Positions 40,469 to 48,291 of a DNA stretch of 49,332 bases are shown piece by piece (the first letter of the stretch is position 1; each line of letters begins with the position of its first letter). The notes under the pieces are model-generated. The model saw only the letters and a program-made list of their open reading frames with translations, was not told the DNA's origin and did no database searches. The DNA is taken from assembly GCA_036504975.1 (NCBI GenBank), contig DASXUF010000114.1:1-49332 (forward strand), written 5' to 3'. The stretch comes from Candidatus Binatia bacterium. Lineage in GTDB: Bacteria > Desulfobacterota > Binatia > UBA9968. Both the position numbers and the translations under genes were made by a program.

Positions 40469-41467
40469 ATGAAGGACGTAACCATCGTCGTCGGCACCAT
40501 TGGCCAGAGCATTATGCGCAGCGAAGATAACGGCAAGACGTGGGCGCGCATCGGGCCGCGCCGCGGATTTCCCTACGAAGCCTCGGTGCGCTGTCTGGCC
40601 ATGCATCCGCGCAATCAAAATATTATATTCGCCGGCACCGAGAGAGGCCTCTATCGCAGCGAGGATGCGGGCGCCAATTGGCGGTCGGTCGATTCTATTC
40701 TTAATGCGTTCTACATTTGGGCGATTGGGATCGATCCGGTGAATCCGGACATCATGTTCGCCGGCAGCGGCACGCCGACACCCGCGGCGATTTTTCGCTC
40801 GACGGGCGGCGGGAAAAGCTGGGATAAACGCCCGGTTGCGGTCGCGGCCGAGTGTGAGAACGTGGGTAGTCCGAGAGTAACGAGTATCTCGGTCGATCCG
40901 GTGGAGCCCAAAAACATTTGGCTGAGTCTCGAAGTCGACGGTGCGCGGCGCAGCACGGATCACGGCGAAACTTGGAGCCTTGTCGAAGTAACGGGTCACC
41001 GGGACATCCACAACGTCGTCGTGGCCGCAGGTCCGCCGCGAACCGTCTTTATTATGGAGAATCGCGAGATCTACGCGAGCACCGACGATGGCGCGACCTG
41101 GGAAACGCTTGGCATGCAGACGAGCGTTCCCTGGGAATATCCGCGCAAAGAAACTTATCTGCGCGGCTTCGCCGTTCATCCCGCCGATCCGAAGACTCTG
41201 TTGTTGGGATGCGGCGACTTCACGCCGGGGAGTTCCGGAGCCGTCGCCAAATCCGGCAATCTCGGGAGGAGCTGGCAAGTGCTACCGCTCCCCAATGAGC
41301 CGAATTCCACCGTATGGACGTTTGGCGTGAATCCCGCAGATCCGAACATCATTTTCGCGGCGAGCCGGTACGGATATTTGTATCGCAGCGATTCGGGCGG
41401 AGAGTCTTGGACCAAGCTCCGCCGGGAGCTCAGCGAGATCGCCGCGGTTTGCTGGCTACCGAACTAG
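40469..41467 (+). CDS. BNR/Asp-box beta-propeller protein (sialidase-like fold)
   Basis: 332 residues with no signal peptide. At least four S/T-x-D-x-G-x-x-W Asp boxes: RSEDNGKTW, RSEDAGANW, RSTDHGETW, ASTDDGATW, and RSDSGGESW at the end. Family relatives are the Ycf48/VPS10-like propellers and uncharacterised proteins beside monooxygenase genes. No sialidase Arg triad or FRIP motif is visible, so hydrolase activity is unlikely. It follows the aldo/keto reductase, same strand. Confidence 0.8.
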   Translation: MKDVTIVVGTIGQSIMRSEDNGKTWARIGPRRGFPYEASVRCLAMHPRNQNIIFAGTERGLYRSEDAGANWRSVDSILNAFYIWAIGIDPVNPDIMFAGSGTPTPAAIFRSTGGGKSWDKRPVAVAAECENVGSPRVTSISVDPVEPKNIWLSLEVDGARRSTDHGETWSLVEVTGHRDIHNVVVAAGPPRTVFIMENREIYASTDDGATWETLGMQTSVPWEYPRKETYLRGFAVHPADPKTLLLGCGDFTPGSSGAVAKSGNLGRSWQVLPLPNEPNSTVWTFGVNPADPNIIFAASRYGYLYRSDSGGESWTKLRRELSEIAAVCWLPN

Positions 41468-41633
41468 CCGCGATTGTTCAGTGTCAAGGAGTCTTTTCTT
41501 GCGGAGAGCGAAAAACTCCGGGCGTTGCTTCTGCAGCGTTTTGCGAAAGGCTTCTCGATATTCCACGTTGTAGAGTCGCGGCGCGCTTCACTTCACGGAT
41601 GATGTCGCCGGCTTTAACGACCGCCGCTTCCAT
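41467..41633 (-). pseudogene. Short frameshifted coding remnant after binding-protein gene
   Basis: An ATG at 41633, 3 bp after the binding-protein stop, opens MEAAVVKAGDIIREVKRAAT, and the other frame then gives YNVEYREAFRKTLQKQRPEF and FALRKKRLLDTEQSRLVR to a stop at about 41467. The two parts join naturally with a single-base shift near residue 21. No family recognised. Confidence 0.35.
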
Positions 41634-41636
41634 GGA

Positions 41637-42677
41637 TTATTTCTTTGCCTTGCCTTGCAACTCAGCTTTGACTTCGCGCAGCAACGAGAGGTCGGCGACG
41701 CGGTCGAGCGGAACGTCCGCCGTCACCTGCGCGTCCTTTTTCATGTTGTCGATCACCGATTTGAGCACCGGCTCCTCGACGTCGCCGTCGATATTGAGCA
41801 CTTGTTTGATGATTCGATAGCTGTCGGCGGCGACTTTGGCATCGAGACCGAATTCTTTTTGCAGGTACTTTGCCACCTCGGCCTCGTGCTTAACGATGTA
41901 GTCGAGACTGCGCAGAGTGCCGCGGATCACCGCTTTGGCCTGTTCGCGCTTCTCTTGCAGATGGTTGAGGCGGGCGACCAGCCCGCCCTGAATATCGCGG
42001 ATGTCGAAGGCGTTGCCCAAATCCACGTACCCCGCCACCGTCGCCATCGAAGTATACGGCGGGCTGAGAATCACGGCGTCCACCGCTTTACCCACCAGCA
42101 CCGCATAGCTCTGCGCCGTCGTGTTGGTGGTGATGTAGGTGGCTTTGTCGTTGGGGCCGCCGCGGCCGAGCTTCTTCATCACCGCCAGCGCGCCGTAGTG
42201 GGCGAGAGAGCCGATGCCGCTGACGCCGACGGTGCTGATCTTTTGCGCCGTCATCCCCGGCTGTCCCACCAGGCTGAAGCTCAGTCTCGTCTGGATAAAC
42301 GTCAGCGCGCGCAGCGGCGCGCCTTTCAAGGCGGCCCGCATGCCGAGCCCGCCGGCGGCCGAATAGTCGAGCTCGCCCGCTTGCAGCGCGGTGATGCCGA
42401 TCGGAGGCCGGATCACGATCAGCTCGAGATCGAGGCCTTCCTCTTCGAAGATGCGCTTGTCCTTACCGAAGTAGTAGGGAAAAAACGTCAACGATTTGGC
42501 GGGCACGGTCAGCTTCACTTTTTCGGGCGATTTGCGCGCGTGCGCATCGGGGCCGGTGGTCGCCGCGTCGGCGGGCGCGCCGAGGAAGAAAACAATCGCC
42601 AGCAGCCCGAAGCACAAGAATTTATGACTTCGTCTCGACCATTGATCGAGCCAGCCGCGCGGATCATGATGGAGCAT
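41637..42677 (-). CDS. ABC transporter substrate-binding protein, NMT1-like
   Basis: 346 residues. The signal peptide is long (hydrophobic core FLCFGLLAIVFFLGAPADA at 20-38). Then KLTVPAKSLTFFPYYFGKDKRIFEEEGL and ELDYSAAGGLGMRAALKG match the NMT1/SsuA class. The ligand is likely a small sulfonate, pyrimidine or similar, not predictable here. No permease or ATPase is beside it. Its paralog at 24944 has the same layout but low sequence similarity. Confidence 0.83.
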   Translation of the reverse strand: MLHHDPRGWLDQWSRRSHKFLCFGLLAIVFFLGAPADAATTGPDAHARKSPEKVKLTVPAKSLTFFPYYFGKDKRIFEEEGLDLELIVIRPPIGITALQAGELDYSAAGGLGMRAALKGAPLRALTFIQTRLSFSLVGQPGMTAQKISTVGVSGIGSLAHYGALAVMKKLGRGGPNDKATYITTNTTAQSYAVLVGKAVDAVILSPPYTSMATVAGYVDLGNAFDIRDIQGGLVARLNHLQEKREQAKAVIRGTLRSLDYIVKHEAEVAKYLQKEFGLDAKVAADSYRIIKQVLNIDGDVEEPVLKSVIDNMKKDAQVTADVPLDRVADLSLLREVKAELQGKAKK

Positions 42678-42976
42678 AGAGATCTTTTCCGCTCGACAAA
42701 CTACGCGAGAAAATTTCCCCGATGAGACGGGTATGTAATGTAGTCAACATAGTGTAGAAGTCTCGAAGGTGTCAACGCGCAACGAACCGGCGCATGCGAA
42801 ATGAGTGAAGGGATCTGCCTACGTCTGCCCGATCGATTTGTAGGCAATTTCCTTCCTCGGTCGATCCCTTACTTTTTTCCAATTCGGAACTCCGCTTTGC
42901 GCAAAAAAGGACAACGTAGCGGAAAAGAACACTCGACATCGAGTCGGACCGGCCGATGTTTTCGAGCAATAGGCGG
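42678..42976. other. Intergenic region upstream of bactofilin
   Basis: No gene seen; an 89-codon frame on the plus strand has no recognisable features. AT-richer than the flanks. Confidence 0.5.
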
Positions 42977-43007
42977 TTGTTATTTAGGACCTCATTCGTG
43001 GTATAAG
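42977..43007 (+). promoter_or_regulatory. Candidate bactofilin promoter
   Basis: TTGTTA (42977-42982), a 19-bp spacer, TATAAG (43002-43007), 79 bp before the bactofilin ATG. The spacer is longer than ideal. Confidence 0.3.
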
Positions 43008-43085
43008 TCTTGCTGCCCTAAATACAGCTTTATGGACAATTTGCAAAACAGATCGCGATCAATCCAATGAAAAGGGGGATATACC

Positions 43086-43595
43086 ATGGCCATTTGGAAA
43101 GAGACCAACAAGCCGGAGGGGTCCGTGACGCCGTTTGAGGCGGTGCGGGAACATTCGCCGGCTTCCGATCCATCCGCCACCCCGGCGCCGGCGCGGCACG
43201 CGCACGCCGCGGACTCCAGAGCTTCCGTCATCGGCACCGGTTTGGTGATCGAGGGGAAAATCGAGGGCGAGGGAGACGTTCACATCGCCGGCAGCTTCAA
43301 GGGCGACGTGCGGGTGAACGGCGACGTGACCGTCGAGCCCGGAGCACGGATCAGCGCCGAGATCAGCGCCGTCACGGTGACCGTCGGCGGACAGGTCGAA
43401 GGCAACATCAACGCATCGACTCAAGTGAAGCTGTTGCAATCGGGTCAACTGATAGGGGATCTGAAAGCGAAGTCTTTGACGGTGGCCGCCGGCTCGCGCA
43501 TGCGCGGCCGAGTCGAGTTCGGCTGGGACGAGCAAGAGTCCAGGAAGATCGAGCTCAACGTGGTGAAAAAGAGCGACAACAGAACGGCCGTGTAG
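43086..43595 (+). CDS. Bactofilin
   Basis: 169 residues; AAAGGGGG before the ATG. A disordered, Pro/Ala-rich N-terminal 50 residues, then a bactofilin beta-helix (about 52-150): SVIGTGLVIEGKIEGEGDVH, DVTVEPGARISAEISAVTVTV, GNINASTQVKLLQSG. Bactofilins polymerise without nucleotide on the cytoplasmic membrane face and place cell-wall enzymes or polar structures. First of a probable operon with the zinc-ribbon protein (6 bp on) and the M15-like peptidase. Confidence 0.93.
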   Translation: MAIWKETNKPEGSVTPFEAVREHSPASDPSATPAPARHAHAADSRASVIGTGLVIEGKIEGEGDVHIAGSFKGDVRVNGDVTVEPGARISAEISAVTVTVGGQVEGNINASTQVKLLQSGQLIGDLKAKSLTVAAGSRMRGRVEFGWDEQESRKIELNVVKKSDNRTAV

Positions 43596-43601
43596 TTTTC
43601 T

Positions 43602-43997
43602 ATGAAGCTGCTCAACTCGGCGCTGGGCGCGACCCGGATCTGTCCTCATTGCAGGTCGGAGATCCTGCAAAGCTCCACCACCTGTCCCGCCTGTCGTCAT
43701 TTCCTGCGTTACGAGGCGGCCAAGGGTTCCATCAAGCCGCCGCCTGCCGTCGAGCCCCTCAGGGTCGAGGCTACGGTGCGACAACCGGTAGGCGGCAAGG
43801 GCTGCGAATATTCGCTGGTGGTGACCGTCCGCAATGACCGCGGCGAGGAATTGACCCGGCAGGTGATCGCCGTCGGCGGCATCAAGCCCGCGGAAGCGCG
43901 CATCTTCACGGTCTGGATAGAGGCGTATAGCTCCGAAACCGCCTCGGCCTCGCCGCTGCTGGAAGAAGCAGTGGTCGAGGACGTGAAGACGCACTAA
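43602..43997 (+). CDS. Zinc-ribbon protein in bactofilin operon
   Basis: 131 residues. Four Cys in CPHC (residues 14-17) and CPAC (28-31) form a zinc ribbon near the N-terminus; after a Pro-rich linker, residues 52-115 look like a small beta domain (VEATVRQPVGG, YSLVVTVRNDRGEELTRQVI), perhaps an Ig-like fold. No enzyme motif. It starts 6 bp after the bactofilin stop and so is most likely translated together with it, as an accessory of the bactofilin polymer. Confidence 0.75.
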   Translation: MKLLNSALGATRICPHCRSEILQSSTTCPACRHFLRYEAAKGSIKPPPAVEPLRVEATVRQPVGGKGCEYSLVVTVRNDRGEELTRQVIAVGGIKPAEARIFTVWIEAYSSETASASPLLEEAVVEDVKTH

Positions 43998-44087
43998 GAT
44001 CGATTGAAAAGGGCGAGGGCCTCGTCGGCCCCACCCTTGTCTCCGGTTGAAATCCGGCCCAGCGGACGTGTACCCTCTCGGAGAGTT

Positions 44088-44849
44088 ATGCGCGTCCGCA
44101 GCGAAATTCTCCTTATCGCAGCCACGGTAGCCTTCCTCAATCCATTCGTCGGCCGGGCGGGCGGGCAAACTTCAGGTTCACCGTCGCGCCCGCAGCGTCC
44201 GCCGGCTGCCCGGGCGCAACGAGAGTCGGAGCTGGTCGAGAGGATGAAGGCCACCAGAGCCGGCTTCGAGAAGCTTCTCGCCGCTTATGAGGAGCAATTC
44301 CGCAGCCAAAGCGCCGAGCTCGCCCGGCGCAGAAAACTCTACGACAACGGCGAGGTTTCGAGATCGTTTGTCATCGCCGCCGAGCGGGATGTCGCCGACA
44401 CGCGCGCTCACATCATCGAGGTTCAGCAGTGGATTTTCGAAGATGACCTTGTCCTGGAGGAAGCCCTCGCGCGCGAGGAGATTCTCCGCAGCCCGGCGCT
44501 GGCGCTGGGCGGTTATGCCGAATCGAAAACTCTGATCCGTTTCAACGGCGGGGCGAAGTGGTCGCTCGCCGATTCTTCGAAAATTGAAAAATTCTTTTTC
44601 GGGCGGTTCGCCCGCGCTCTGCCGGTGAGCGCCAGAGGGCAAACGTCCGCCCACACGCGCATGGGATTCGACCATCACGACGCGATGGACGTGGCCGTGC
44701 ATCCGGACAGCGACGAAGGGCGGGCGCTTATGGAGTATCTCCGTCAGGCAGGGATTCCGTTTATCGCGTTTCGCGGCAGGATGGCGGGCTCGGCCACCGG
44801 CGCGCACATTCACGTCGGCAAGCCGTCGTTCAGAACCGCGTCGCAGTAA
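44088..44849 (+). CDS. Periplasmic protein with M15-like zinc peptidase domain
   Basis: 253 residues from ATG 44088 (GAG/GGAG at 44076-44083); an earlier ATG frame at 44004 lacks a signal. A signal peptide (1 to about 24, LIAATVAFLNPFVGRAGG) precedes a coiled-coil region (about 45-130) and a C-terminal domain with SAHTRMGFDHHDAMDVA (187-203) and AHIHVG (239-244), i.e. His189, Asp198/201 and His240/242, the zinc-ligand pattern of M15 D-Ala-D-Ala carboxypeptidases. It would act on peptidoglycan. Bactofilin genes are often coupled to cell-wall hydrolases of the M23 type; here M15-like takes that place. Confidence 0.75.
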   Translation: MRVRSEILLIAATVAFLNPFVGRAGGQTSGSPSRPQRPPAARAQRESELVERMKATRAGFEKLLAAYEEQFRSQSAELARRRKLYDNGEVSRSFVIAAERDVADTRAHIIEVQQWIFEDDLVLEEALAREEILRSPALALGGYAESKTLIRFNGGAKWSLADSSKIEKFFFGRFARALPVSARGQTSAHTRMGFDHHDAMDVAVHPDSDEGRALMEYLRQAGIPFIAFRGRMAGSATGAHIHVGKPSFRTASQ

Positions 44850-44877
44850 ATGCGAAAGGCGTCCTTGTATTTGAATT

Positions 44878-44967
44878 GAGATTCTTCGCTGCGCTCAGAA
44901 TGACACAAGAGCGAATGTCATCCTAAGCCCTTCACATGTCATCCTGAGCAAAGCGAAGGATCTCTCC
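44878..44967. repeat. Inverted-repeat element related to H
   Basis: GAGATTCTTCGCTGCGCTCA then GAATGAC (44879-44904) and GTCATCCTGAGCAAAGCGAAGGATCTCT (44938-44965) are inverted to each other. The same words build element H. It fills the gap between convergent genes. Confidence 0.75.
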
Positions 44968-44974
44968 GATCCCG

Positions 44975-45739
44975 TCAGTCGACGGTTTCCGTTTTGGTAA
45001 GAACCGGAAAGCCCACTCGTCCGATCAAGGGCAGCTTCAGCGCGGGTCGCTTGACGTCCATTCCAAAGCTCAGCCCGGCGACGTTGACTTCGAGCCCTTC
45101 TTCCACGCCCACCAATACTCCGAGCAAGCCGTAGAGCGACAATTGCAAGCCGGTGCCGCTCGGCGCCCAGTCGATGGGGTGTCCATCGATGGGAAAATCT
45201 TTGCCGATCGCCGTCACGGGCAATTGCAGCCTCAGTTCCGGAACCTGCCGCGCGACGTAAGCGGTGAATGTATTGCTGTTCGGTCCGGGCCACAGCCGAT
45301 ACTCGTTTGCAAAAGGGTACGTCTCGACGGCCTTGAGGATTTTTTCGATCATGGGGCTCGCTTCCGGGCCGCGCAGGTCGGCGAGCAGCTCCGGCGCGTT
45401 GCCGAACCAGTTGCGGTCCGGAATTCCGGGCTCGGAGTAGAGGCCGGCGAGATTGCGCCTCAGGCGCCAGCCGATCACTTGATGGACGATGAACTGCGGC
45501 GCGTTTTCCGGTTTGGTCGCGATCCAGGTATGGACGCCGAAGATGCCGCGCCAGTTGAGCGCGCGCGCCGCGTAAACCTGGACCACGGCCTCTGGAGTCT
45601 TGGCGGGATCGGGGGCGATGCCGGCGCTGTCGCGGTTGGCCGTGCGGTAGTCCTGTCCGAGCGAGATTTGTCCGGAAAGAATCATCAGCGCGGGAATGGC
45701 GACGAGCACAAGCGCGATCCATTTAAGGGGCCACAACAT
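44975..45739 (-). CDS. DUF3750 family protein
   Basis: 254 residues from ATG 45739; ATGs at 45784 and 45913 are also in frame and no candidate has a clear ribosome-binding site; 45913 would overlap ispF. One N-terminal helix (LKWIALVLVAIPALMILSG) and then the DUF3750 signature: WIATKP, VIGWRLRR, WFGNAPELLADLRG, YRLWPGPNSNTFTAYVARQVPEL, LPVTAIGKDF. The family is membrane-anchored, widespread in Proteobacteria, and of unknown function. Divergent from ispF. Confidence 0.85.
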   Translation of the reverse strand: MLWPLKWIALVLVAIPALMILSGQISLGQDYRTANRDSAGIAPDPAKTPEAVVQVYAARALNWRGIFGVHTWIATKPENAPQFIVHQVIGWRLRRNLAGLYSEPGIPDRNWFGNAPELLADLRGPEASPMIEKILKAVETYPFANEYRLWPGPNSNTFTAYVARQVPELRLQLPVTAIGKDFPIDGHPIDWAPSGTGLQLSLYGLLGVLVGVEEGLEVNVAGLSFGMDVKRPALKLPLIGRVGFPVLTKTETVD

Positions 45740-45900
45740 GGACTTATTGTAACTGAAGTCGTCGGGTGAATGCGAGTCTTGCATGTTATTTTGGATCGCG
45801 CGATGATCGGCTTCGGAAAAAGCCGTGATCGTGTTCGTGATAAAAAAGACCGTGGGGAAGGGCCGAACACGAGCACGAGACATCGGAGGATTGCTTCGAA

Positions 45901-46401
45901 GTGACACGATCACGTGATTTTCGCATCGGCCACGGTTTCGATGTGCATCGCTTCAAGCGCGGGCGAAAGCTCGTTCTCGGCGGCGTCCAGATTCCTCACG
46001 CCCTCGGCCTCGCCGGCCATTCGGACGCCGACGTGCTGCTTCACGCTCTCATCAACGCGCTGTTGGGCGCGATGGGAAAGGGGGACATAGGGACGCACTT
46101 TCCCGACAGCGACCCGCGCTACGAAAATATTTCCAGCGAAAAGCTGCTGAAGCAGGTTTTGCAGATGATGCGGCGGGGAAAATTCCGCGTCGTCAACGGG
46201 GATATGACGATCATCGCGCAAAAGCCGCGCCTGGCGCCGCACGCCGGCAAAATCCAACGCCGCGTTGCGGTTTTGCTGAAAATTTCCGTGGAGCGAATCA
46301 ACCTCAAAGCGACGACGACCGAAGGATTGGGCTGGATCGGCGAAGGCCGCGGCATGGCGGCGACGGCGGTCGTGCTGTTGGAGAAGCGGAAGGGTCGTTG
46401 A
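45901..46401 (+). CDS. ispF: 2-C-methyl-D-erythritol 2,4-cyclodiphosphate synthase
   Basis: 166 residues from GTG 45901. RIGHGFDVHRF places metal ligands D14 and H16, and GHSDADVLLHAL gives H48; the spacing equals Asp8/His10/His42 of the E. coli enzyme. THFPDSDP and the KATTTEGLGWIGEGRGMAA segment, which closes the trimer active site, are complete. It turns CDP-ME 2-phosphate into the cyclodiphosphate in the MEP isoprenoid pathway. No ispD is adjacent. No strong ribosome-binding site is seen before the GTG (GAAGTG only). Confidence 0.95.
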   Translation: MTRSRDFRIGHGFDVHRFKRGRKLVLGGVQIPHALGLAGHSDADVLLHALINALLGAMGKGDIGTHFPDSDPRYENISSEKLLKQVLQMMRRGKFRVVNGDMTIIAQKPRLAPHAGKIQRRVAVLLKISVERINLKATTTEGLGWIGEGRGMAATAVVLLEKRKGR

Positions 46402-46431
46402 CGCGTGCCAGGACTCCCTATGCGTCTCCGA

Positions 46432-46460
46432 TTGAGTGTGTCCTTCCATATGAGTACAAT
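46432..46460 (+). promoter_or_regulatory. Promoter of the mazEF-like pair
   Basis: TTGAGT (46432-46437), 17-bp spacer, TACAAT (46455-46460). The start point would fall near 46467, just ahead of AAGGAGG at 46468-46474 and the antitoxin ATG at 46480. Confidence 0.6.
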
Positions 46461-46479
46461 GCTTCGGAAGGAGGCCGCT

Positions 46480-46698
46480 ATGAGTATTCAACTCACGCCA
46501 CAGCAACAACAAGCCCTGGACACCCAAGAGGACGGTCCGCCGCGTGTCATCGACACTCGGACTAACACCACCTACATCCTTATTCCAGAGTCGGATTATG
46601 AGGCTGCCCGTGAACTTCTTGAAGACGAACGCCGCCAGCAGGCTGTCCACGCGGTGGCGCTGCGCAACGCGGCTGGTCGCATGAATGAGGCTCCATGA
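46480..46698 (+). CDS. Type II antitoxin of a PemK/MazF-like system
   Basis: 72 residues from ATG 46480 with AAGGAGG at ideal distance. Sequence MSIQLTPQQQQALD, PPRVIDTRTNTTYILIPES, then YEAARELLEDERRQQA. The N-terminal half resembles short beta antitoxins and the C-terminal helix would block the toxin. I do not recognise a named family. It overlaps the toxin gene by 4 bp (ATGA), the normal toxin-antitoxin layout. Confidence 0.75.
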   Translation: MSIQLTPQQQQALDTQEDGPPRVIDTRTNTTYILIPESDYEAARELLEDERRQQAVHAVALRNAAGRMNEAP

Positions 46699-47042
46699 TC
46701 CAGCCTGGCGAGGTCTACATGGCCGACTTTGGGCCAGCCGGACCGCACCCTGTAATCGTGGTGTCACGTGAAGAGCTGAATCGAGGGCGGTATGCGTTGG
46801 CCGTTGTCTGCACGTCGGCACGCTTCGTTGTTCGCAGCAAGCTGTCGAACTGCGTACCGTTCCAAGCAGGGAATTTCGGGTTCACCGTAGACTGCGTGGC
46901 GCAGTGTGAGAACATCCTTTCCATTGATCAAGCGCAGCTCGACTTAGCAGCGGGACCGATGGGAAACCTGGATGAGGCAGCTCTTCAGAAGGTCGTCAAA
47001 TCAATTGGTTACGTCATAAAGTCCGACTGCAAGCCGCTATAG
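46695..47042 (+). CDS. PemK/MazF-like mRNA interferase toxin
   Basis: 115 residues. MIQPGEVYMADFGPAGPHPVIVVSRE at the N-terminus is the PemK/MazF barrel start (G-x-V, R/H-P-V-I-V-V-S), VVCTSAR is the strand with the conserved T/S, and DCVAQCENILSID holds the late strand. MazF toxins cut single-stranded mRNA. The ribosome-binding site is inside the antitoxin gene. An attC-like site begins within 10 bp of the stop, so the pair looks like a cassette passenger with its own promoter. Confidence 0.85.
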   Translation: MIQPGEVYMADFGPAGPHPVIVVSREELNRGRYALAVVCTSARFVVRSKLSNCVPFQAGNFGFTVDCVAQCENILSIDQAQLDLAAGPMGNLDEAALQKVVKSIGYVIKSDCKPL

Positions 47043-47046
47043 TCCG

Positions 47047-47130
47047 ACCTAAAAAGTCCGCTCCGGAGGGTGTGGCGCAGTAACGTGCAAAGTTCTGTTT
47101 GGGCCGCGCCCCTGAGCAGGCGCGTTATGG
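47047..47130 (+). other. attC-like recombination site 4
   Basis: Left box ACCTAAA (47047-47053). Arm CCGCTC (47058-47063) pairs with GAGCAGG (47114-47120) leaving one unpaired A; GGGTGTGGC (47068-47076) pairs with GCCGCGCCC (47103-47111) with two G-T pairs. Right box GTTATGG (47124-47130). Both boxes are diverged, so recombination activity is doubtful. Confidence 0.5.
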
Positions 47131-47144
47131 TTCGTGGAGGATCA

Positions 47145-47399
47145 GTGGACTTCAAGAAGCTTCTTAGGCAAACGGCAACTCGATATTATGGCCGACTAAC
47201 ACCGTTCATCGGACTAGTTGCTACTTTCTCTGGCATCCATACCGGATTGCGAAGTCTCGAATCGGGGACGAAACCGTCGGTCATTGAAGGATTTGTGGCA
47301 GCCCTGGTTGCAACGGTGATTCTAGTGCCTGTAGTTTTCTTGGGGGCGATGGTTTATGAATTCCTTCGAGGTTCCGATAGTGATGACGAGGATACCTAA
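47145..47399 (+). CDS. Small membrane protein of unknown function
   Basis: 84 residues from GTG 47145, preceded by GGAGG at 47136-47140; an ATG at 47127 falls inside the right box of attC-like site 4 and has no ribosome-binding site. Two helices (PFIGLVATFSGIHTGL; VAALVATVILVPVVFLGAMVY) with an acidic tail (GSDSDDEDT). No family recognised. It lies between two attC-like sites in cassette order. Its stop TAA is part of the R'' box of the next site. Confidence 0.6.
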   Translation: MDFKKLLRQTATRYYGRLTPFIGLVATFSGIHTGLRSLESGTKPSVIEGFVAALVATVILVPVVFLGAMVYEFLRGSDSDDEDT

Positions 47400-47480
47400 C
47401 CCACCGCCTGTGCCGACAATAAGATGTCGTGATACGTGATTCCATTTTCTGAGAACGGCTCAGCGGCATAACGATTAGGT
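47394..47480 (+). other. attC-like recombination site 5
   Basis: R'' ACCTAAC (47394-47400, fits RYYYAAC); arm CCGCCTGTGCCG (47404-47415) and CGGCTCAGCGG (47456-47466) pair except one unpaired C and one T-T; right box ATTAGGT (47474-47480) mirrors ACCTAAC at 6 of 7 but starts with A rather than the G of GTT. Confidence 0.55.
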
Positions 47481-47528
47481 GCTGATCCAATGCGTCAACC
47501 GAAAGACAAAGACATTTGAATCCGTCGT

Positions 47529-47782
47529 ATGTCTATTCGGAAAGCCACGACCAAAAGTGAGCTTGTGGAGGCGATGAAAGAAGAAAATCTTAAACTTCAG
47601 CAGCGTAGCGTATTGTCAAGCTCGAAGCGCAGCTGGTAACAGCTCGGAACCGGATCAATGTTCTCGAGAAGGAGCGCGACACAACCGGCCTCGAGAAACT
47701 TTCGGACGCGGAGCTGGAAAAACGCTTGCCCCTCTCTGCGCCGGTCGAACGCAAACTCGATAACGTGAAGAAACAGTCTTAA
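47529..47782 (+). pseudogene. Coiled-coil protein gene with one frameshift
   Basis: Frame 1 from ATG 47529 reads MSIRKATTKSELVEAMKEEN then LKLQQR; after 47606 a shift of two bases gives RIVKLEAQLVTARNRINVLE, KERDTTGLEKLSDAELEKR and VERKLDNVKKQS to the TAA at 47780-47782. The joined product of about 84 residues is one heptad-rich helix. Both pieces are too short to be noticed singly. No clear ribosome-binding site. Confidence 0.6.
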
Positions 47783-47813
47783 ACCACGGAGCGCCTCAGT
47801 GATAACGAATGCT

Positions 47814-47881
47814 TTCTAACTCATCGCTCGACCCGGACACGCGCAAGATTGGCGCGTGCGGGTCACCGTGAACGTTTAGGC
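47814..47881 (+). other. attC-like recombination site 6 or terminator hairpin
   Basis: GACCCG-GA-CACGCGC (47830-47844), a 7-nt loop and GCGCGTG-CGGGTC (47852-47864): 13 paired bases with only GA unpaired. Outer boxes TTCTAAC (47814) and GTTTAGGC (47874) are diverged forms of the attC boxes. The position between two small genes fits attC; a simple hairpin cannot be ruled out. Confidence 0.5.
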
Positions 47882-47908
47882 AGAGGTATCGAGGTTTTTG
47901 GAGGTGTC

Positions 47909-48262
47909 ATGCCCAGAAAGCTCTTCTCCTTTGGCTCGGTCGTCCTAGCTTTAACAATATCATCCGGATGCGGCGTTGCCATGCAAATTCAGTCACGTAC
48001 CGCAAACGAGAAACTGATGCAGCTCTAGGTGGACATGGATAGGCAGCAGGTACTTACGCTAATGGGTAATCCCTACAGACGCGAGGTGTATGCTGATAGC
48101 GAGTTTTTGATCTACGAGACAAACCATTGGGCCGATACAGAAAAAAATCGTTTTACACCGATCCTACTCCAAAAGAGCAAGGTCGTGGGATGGGGTAGAA
48201 ACTATTACGATGACGCCTTCAGGTCTAAGATCGACGCGGACATCCGTGTTAAACCCCAGTAG
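47909..48262 (+). pseudogene. BamE/SmpA-like lipoprotein gene interrupted by TAG
   Basis: ATG 47909 with GGAGG 6 bp before. A signal peptide with lipobox ISSGC (Cys 21), then after residue 39 an in-frame TAG (48026-48028), then VDMDRQQVLTLMGNPYRREV, SEFLIYETNHW and VVGWGRNYYDD in the same frame to 48262. The DMDRQQVLTLMGNPY segment has the look of the SmpA/OmlA fold (GMTxxQVxxLLGxP). Upstream and downstream parts clearly belong to one protein of about 116 residues. Nonsense mutation is the simple explanation. Confidence 0.65.
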
Positions 48263-48291
48263 CCCACGGCTGTGAGTGACCTTGATCGATA

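Noticed and set aside
48026..48028. TAG in the lipoprotein gene as pyrrolysine
   Set aside because: No family member is known to need pyrrolysine there, no hairpin signal is seen, and neighbouring genes are also broken.
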